Both the position numbers and the translations under genes were made by a program. A stretch of DNA of 64,000 bases, taken from positions 62,001 to 126,000 of the forward strand of contig NZ_RAPN01000003.1 in assembly GCF_003610535.1 (NCBI RefSeq), in the 5' to 3' direction. Of this stretch, positions 61,708-64,000 are shown in pieces; position 1 is the stretch's first letter; each line of letters starts with the position of its first letter. This stretch comes from Mangrovibacterium diazotrophicum. GTDB taxonomy: Bacteria; Bacteroidota; Bacteroidia; Bacteroidales; Prolixibacteraceae. The notes below the pieces were generated by a model that saw only the letters and a list, made by a program, of their open reading frames with translations, ran no database searches and had not been told where the DNA came from.

Positions 61708-62214
61708 TTACTCTTCTTTATTCTTCAGTTTTTCCCACCTGCCTTTGATATCTTCTTCGCCTTTGAAGTAGCCCACTTTGGCGTCTTTCTCAAAAATATC
61801 GAAAGAAGGAGCCAGCAAAATTTTGTCCGAGTCGGGATACTCCACGTAGTCGAAGCCCAGGTAAGTCCGGATGTCGAGGTAGGTGCAGGGCTCTTCGGTG
61901 TGATTGTAGAGTTGGTGTGCTCCGGTTTCGCCTTTTTCAAAAAACATCAGGTCGCCGGCACTGACGATCTCCAGTCCGTTCGGTGTGCGCAGGGTGCCCG
62001 AACCCGAGATGATCATGAACAGCTCTTCTGCATACCGATGAAAATGGTAGGGTGCCGAATATTCGCCAGGGTTTAACTGGCGGAGATCGAAATTCAGGTT
62101 TTCGGGATTGATACCTGCCTTGGCTCTCGAAACTTCGGTTAGTAGGCGATAGTTGTCGATGCGGTTCGGATGTTCCTGAAACTCCCGTTGGTTGGATTTG
62201 AATACAGTAGCCAT
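61708..62214 (-). CDS. Cupin-domain protein
   Basis: 168 residues with one cupin barrel: YSAPYHFHRYAEELFMIISG gives the first motif (HFH and Glu), and ETGAHQLYNHTEEPCTYLDI carries the second (His). These can bind one metal ion. No fused domain shows the reaction; relatives include sugar or auxin-like binding proteins. It starts 86 nt after the RibD-C reductase gene and is just upstream of the GNAT gene. Confidence 0.84.
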   Translation of the reverse strand: MATVFKSNQREFQEHPNRIDNYRLLTEVSRAKAGINPENLNFDLRQLNPGEYSAPYHFHRYAEELFMIISGSGTLRTPNGLEIVSAGDLMFFEKGETGAHQLYNHTEEPCTYLDIRTYLGFDYVEYPDSDKILLAPSFDIFEKDAKVGYFKGEEDIKGRWEKLKNKEE

Positions 62215-62300
62215 TGTTGTCTTGTTTTTTGGATACGATTAAAATTAAACAAATCAACCGAGCGGGTAGTTCGAATCGGGTTGTCTTGTTCGAAATGTAA

Positions 62301-62894
62301 TCAAGCGCCAATCGTGCCGGTTTGCACGTTTCCGGCTCGCCGGTAATTGGCAATGATGACCCCTTTGGGCGTCACCAGGCTATCGGTTAGGTCGAATGCG
62401 GCCGGAATAGCGCTATCGGTAAACAGTTTTTTCCCTTTGCCAAGCACCAAGGGGTGAATCTTGAGCCGGAGTTCATCGACCAAGTCGTGCTGAAGTAATA
62501 GCTGTACAAGTTCACTGCTTCCCCAAACCTGGATGTCGGGGCCTGTTGTTTCTTTAAGCTCCTGAATGTCGGCAACCGTGTTCAGGAAAACAGTGTTTTG
62601 CCAGTCCGATTGTGATACGGTCTTTGAAAGAACATATTTTGTTCCGGTGTTGATGCTGGGCCAGAATTCAGCGTGCGCGGGCCAGTATGCTTCCCATATT
62701 TTAAAGGTTTTGCGGCCCAGTAAATAATCGGCCGGCTGCAGCTCCTGCTCAACTACTTTCCCGTAAACTTCGTCGTCGTAGGGGGCAACCCAGCCGCCGA
62801 ATTCGAAAGCTCCCTCCGGATCTTCTGTTGGTGATCCCGGCGACTGCAGCACACCATCGATGGAGATCATGGACAAGACGGTTATTTTTCGCAT
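62301..62894 (-). CDS. Dihydrofolate reductase-like (RibD C-terminal domain) protein
   Basis: 197 residues: SMISIDGVLQSPG at the N-terminus, YLLGRKTFKIWE in the nucleotide-binding part, and DIQVWGSSELVQLLLQHDLVDELRLKIHPLVLGKGKKLF (in part VWGSSELVQ and IHPLVLGKGKKLF). Such proteins are NAD(P)H-binding reductases, YwjB/YyaP type, with no known substrate; true antifolate-target function is not implied. Being the first of a minus-strand run, it precedes the cupin and GNAT genes. Confidence 0.86.
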   Translation of the reverse strand: MRKITVLSMISIDGVLQSPGSPTEDPEGAFEFGGWVAPYDDEVYGKVVEQELQPADYLLGRKTFKIWEAYWPAHAEFWPSINTGTKYVLSKTVSQSDWQNTVFLNTVADIQELKETTGPDIQVWGSSELVQLLLQHDLVDELRLKIHPLVLGKGKKLFTDSAIPAAFDLTDSLVTPKGVIIANYRRAGNVQTGTIGA

Positions 62895-62983
62895 GCTTTT
62901 GGGGTTGAATGAATTTAGATAAAGATACGCGATTTAGAAGTACGGATATCAAACGCTTGCGAAGTGGAGAAGAGAATAATAAC

Positions 62984-63038
62984 GAAAGGAGCAGAGACAA
63001 TGCACACCACTGCACCCGCAATGCAATTTGTAAATTGT
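62984..63038. repeat. Spacer repeat, copy 2 (partner 43669-43724), ending in GTTAGGC
   Basis: It shares a 17-nt identical core (63013-63029) with the left copy. It runs into GTTAGGCAACG (63037-63047), the same terminal heptamer as the attC-like site at 63669-63800, so it may be a decayed or partial attC. Confidence 0.65.
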
Positions 63039-63059
63039 TAGGCAACGTTTTTTTATTCT

Positions 63060-63356
63060 TTAATTCACTGATATCGATTTTATTACTATTCCAGATGCAA
63101 TCAAAAAGACACAGACTGAAATCCCCTTTTTTATTGTCAACTTGTCAAAAACTGTAAGAATTCCAGTTGTAGCACCAACTAGTCCTAAAACGGAATTAGA
63201 AACCAATGCCCAGTCCGGATACATAAAAAAGAAAAAAATATTTGCATTGTGATATTGATATAACAAATACAAATTATCCCAAATCCAGCAAAGATTAATT
63301 CCGATGATTACTAATCCTATTAGGAGATTCCATTTCAATTGAACAACCTTATTCAT
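63060..63356 (-). CDS. Small membrane protein of unknown function
   Basis: 98 residues with about three hydrophobic helices (9-25, 43-60 and 78-94). No family recognised. Its start overlaps the stop of the preceding small gene by 8 nt, so both are made from one transcript. They lie between the GTTAGGC end at 63037-63043 and the attC-like site at 63669-63800. Confidence 0.55.
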   Translation of the reverse strand: MNKVVQLKWNLLIGLVIIGINLCWIWDNLYLLYQYHNANIFFFFMYPDWALVSNSVLGLVGATTGILTVFDKLTIKKGISVCVFLIASGIVIKSISVN

Positions 63357-63660
63357 CCTTTAATTTTTCGTTTATCTCCGTTTCCAAATTCTTCCAGATT
63401 TCGAAAATTATATTTGTCTTGGAATTGGCATTATTAACCAACTTTTCTCCATAATCGGAAAGGGAGAATTTTTTATTTGCCTCCGAAATAATTCCGTTTT
63501 GTATCAACCATTTTATTGATTCCTCTAATTCTCTATTTGTCGGCACTGCATGATTTATTCCATCTGCAATTTCTGATATTTCTTTTCTCCCCGCTGGGGA
63601 TTTTTGAGAGGCAAAAGCAATCGCCAAAAGAATCCATGATATGGTCGTTGTCTTTTTCAT
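63349..63660 (-). CDS. Small winged-helix-like protein of unknown function
   Basis: 103 residues. The middle (REIADGINHAVPTNRELEESIKWLIQNGIISEANKKFSLSDYGEKL in parts: NRELEESIKWLIQNGII, KKFSLSDYG) looks like a winged helix: helix, recognition-type helix and beta wing. The first part is hydrophobic but too short to be sure of export. Family not recognised. It starts 8 nt after the attC-like site and overlaps the next small membrane gene. Confidence 0.55.
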   Translation of the reverse strand: MKKTTTISWILLAIAFASQKSPAGRKEISEIADGINHAVPTNRELEESIKWLIQNGIISEANKKFSLSDYGEKLVNNANSKTNIIFEIWKNLETEINEKLKDE

Positions 63661-63668
63661 TCAAATGT

Positions 63669-63800
63669 TGCCTAACGGTAAGTATATGCAAAGTAGGCGA
63701 TTGCGGGCTTCAAACTTATCAAACCGTTACGATTTTGAAGCGGGCTACACCCCTTGGAATTACTAATATTTCGCCTATTTTGTATATACATTGTTAGGCA
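63669..63800. repeat. attC-like 132-bp palindrome
   Basis: Outer TGCCTAAC (63669-63676) and GTTAGGCA (63793-63800) are perfect inverted partners and match the attC R'' (RYYYAAC) and R' (GTTRRRY) core heptamers. Next, GTATATGCAAAGTAGGCGA (63682-63700) pairs at 17 of 19 positions with the opposite arm, and an inner perfect pair is GCTTCAAA (63707-63714) with TTTGAAGC (63734-63741). Length and layout fit an integron attC site. It is between two minus-strand accessory genes. Confidence 0.65.
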
Positions 63801-63807
63801 CAGGCTT

Positions 63808-64000
63808 TTAATTTTTTTCAAATTTCTCCCAATTCAATTGCTTACATATTCCTTCAAAATCAGGAAACATAGATTGATGATTAATTCCAAAATTATTTAA
63901 TTGATTTAATATTTTTCTTTTAGCTGAACTTGGAACCATAATTTTGGCAATATGATTCATATAACTTGAATTTTTTTCTAAACCAACAAACTTTTCATCT
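63808..64000 (-). CDS. FRG-domain protein, C-terminal fragment cut by window edge
   Basis: Only the last 63 codons are in the window, ending at TAA at 63808. The tail has AKIMVPSSAKRKILNQL, then GINHQSMFPDFEGICKQL, matching the C-terminal part of FRG domains (family knowledge). FRG proteins occur in phage defence and accessory islands, with unsettled biochemistry. It is immediately before the attC-like site, in the orientation expected of a cassette gene followed by its attC. Confidence 0.6.
   Translation of the reverse strand, partial: DEKFVGLEKNSSYMNHIAKIMVPSSAKRKILNQLNNFGINHQSMFPDFEGICKQLNWEKFEKN

Noticed and set aside
62301-62894. Trimethoprim-resistance dfr cassette near the attC-like site
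   Set aside because: The protein is a RibD C-terminal-type reductase in series with cupin and GNAT genes, not a DfrA/DfrB enzyme.
1-64000. tRNA or rRNA genes
   Set aside because: None found by reading; no cloverleaf or rRNA-like stretches were recognised.

Overview
The window looks like a chromosomal segment of a Bacteroidota bacterium, most likely an aquatic or sediment Marinilabiliales (Prolixibacteraceae-like) lineage. The support is type IX secretion genes (GldJ, PorU, PorV), a secreted protease with a type IX C-terminal sorting domain, repeated TAnnTTTG promoter -7 boxes, several plausible TTG starts, and Bacteroidota-type families (DUF6702, DUF1343, LemA/TPM). The genus is inference; no rRNA or tRNA gene was found.

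Layout. 1-7.1 kb: the end of a Wzc-like polysaccharide tyrosine kinase; a divergent OxyR/Dps pair; and a divergent GH15 trehalase-like / OtsA-OtsB fusion pair for trehalose breakdown and synthesis. 7.1-14.2 kb: a MORN-repeat protein coupled to a T9SS-exported subtilase, exonuclease VII (xseA, xseB), an isochorismatase-fold hydrolase without the usual cysteine, a DEAD-box RNA helicase and a small HTH protein. 14.5-22.8 kb: a NagZ/beta-lactamase fusion divergent from a NamZ-like muramidase (cell-wall recovery), a beta-helix lipoprotein, an EEP-family phosphoesterase and the CCA-adding enzyme. 22.9-32.3 kb: thioredoxin, MurF, GldJ, PorU, PorV, IspF, a CoA-binding protein and a thioredoxin-like protein. 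32.4-37.1 kb: a TPR histidine kinase, a LemA/TPM/TPM cluster and a HIT protein. 37.3-41.7 kb: an electron-transfer operon (tetrahaem cytochrome, 4Fe-4S ferredoxin subunit, NrfD-type membrane subunit) led by a DUF2339 membrane protein.

41.7-45.9 kb is an AT-rich accessory block of five small uncharacterised genes, all on the minus strand, separated by spacers that share repeats with one another. One spacer repeat recurs at the right end of the window (about 63 kb), beside an excellent attC-like large palindrome (63669-63800), more small uncharacterised genes and the edge of an FRG-domain gene. Together these suggest integron-cassette-like or island DNA, but no integrase gene lies in the window.

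46-62.9 kb returns to core genes: a C69 dipeptidase; a zinc-ribbon/coiled-coil protein with Nif3; MerR and M23 genes divergent from alaS; a DUF6702/HupE/M1 aminopeptidase set; oligopeptidase B; an MFS efflux pump; and a GNAT / cupin / RibD-C reductase series. Starts were moved inward from the longest open frame wherever an ATG gives the family's normal N-terminus or a clean signal peptide.
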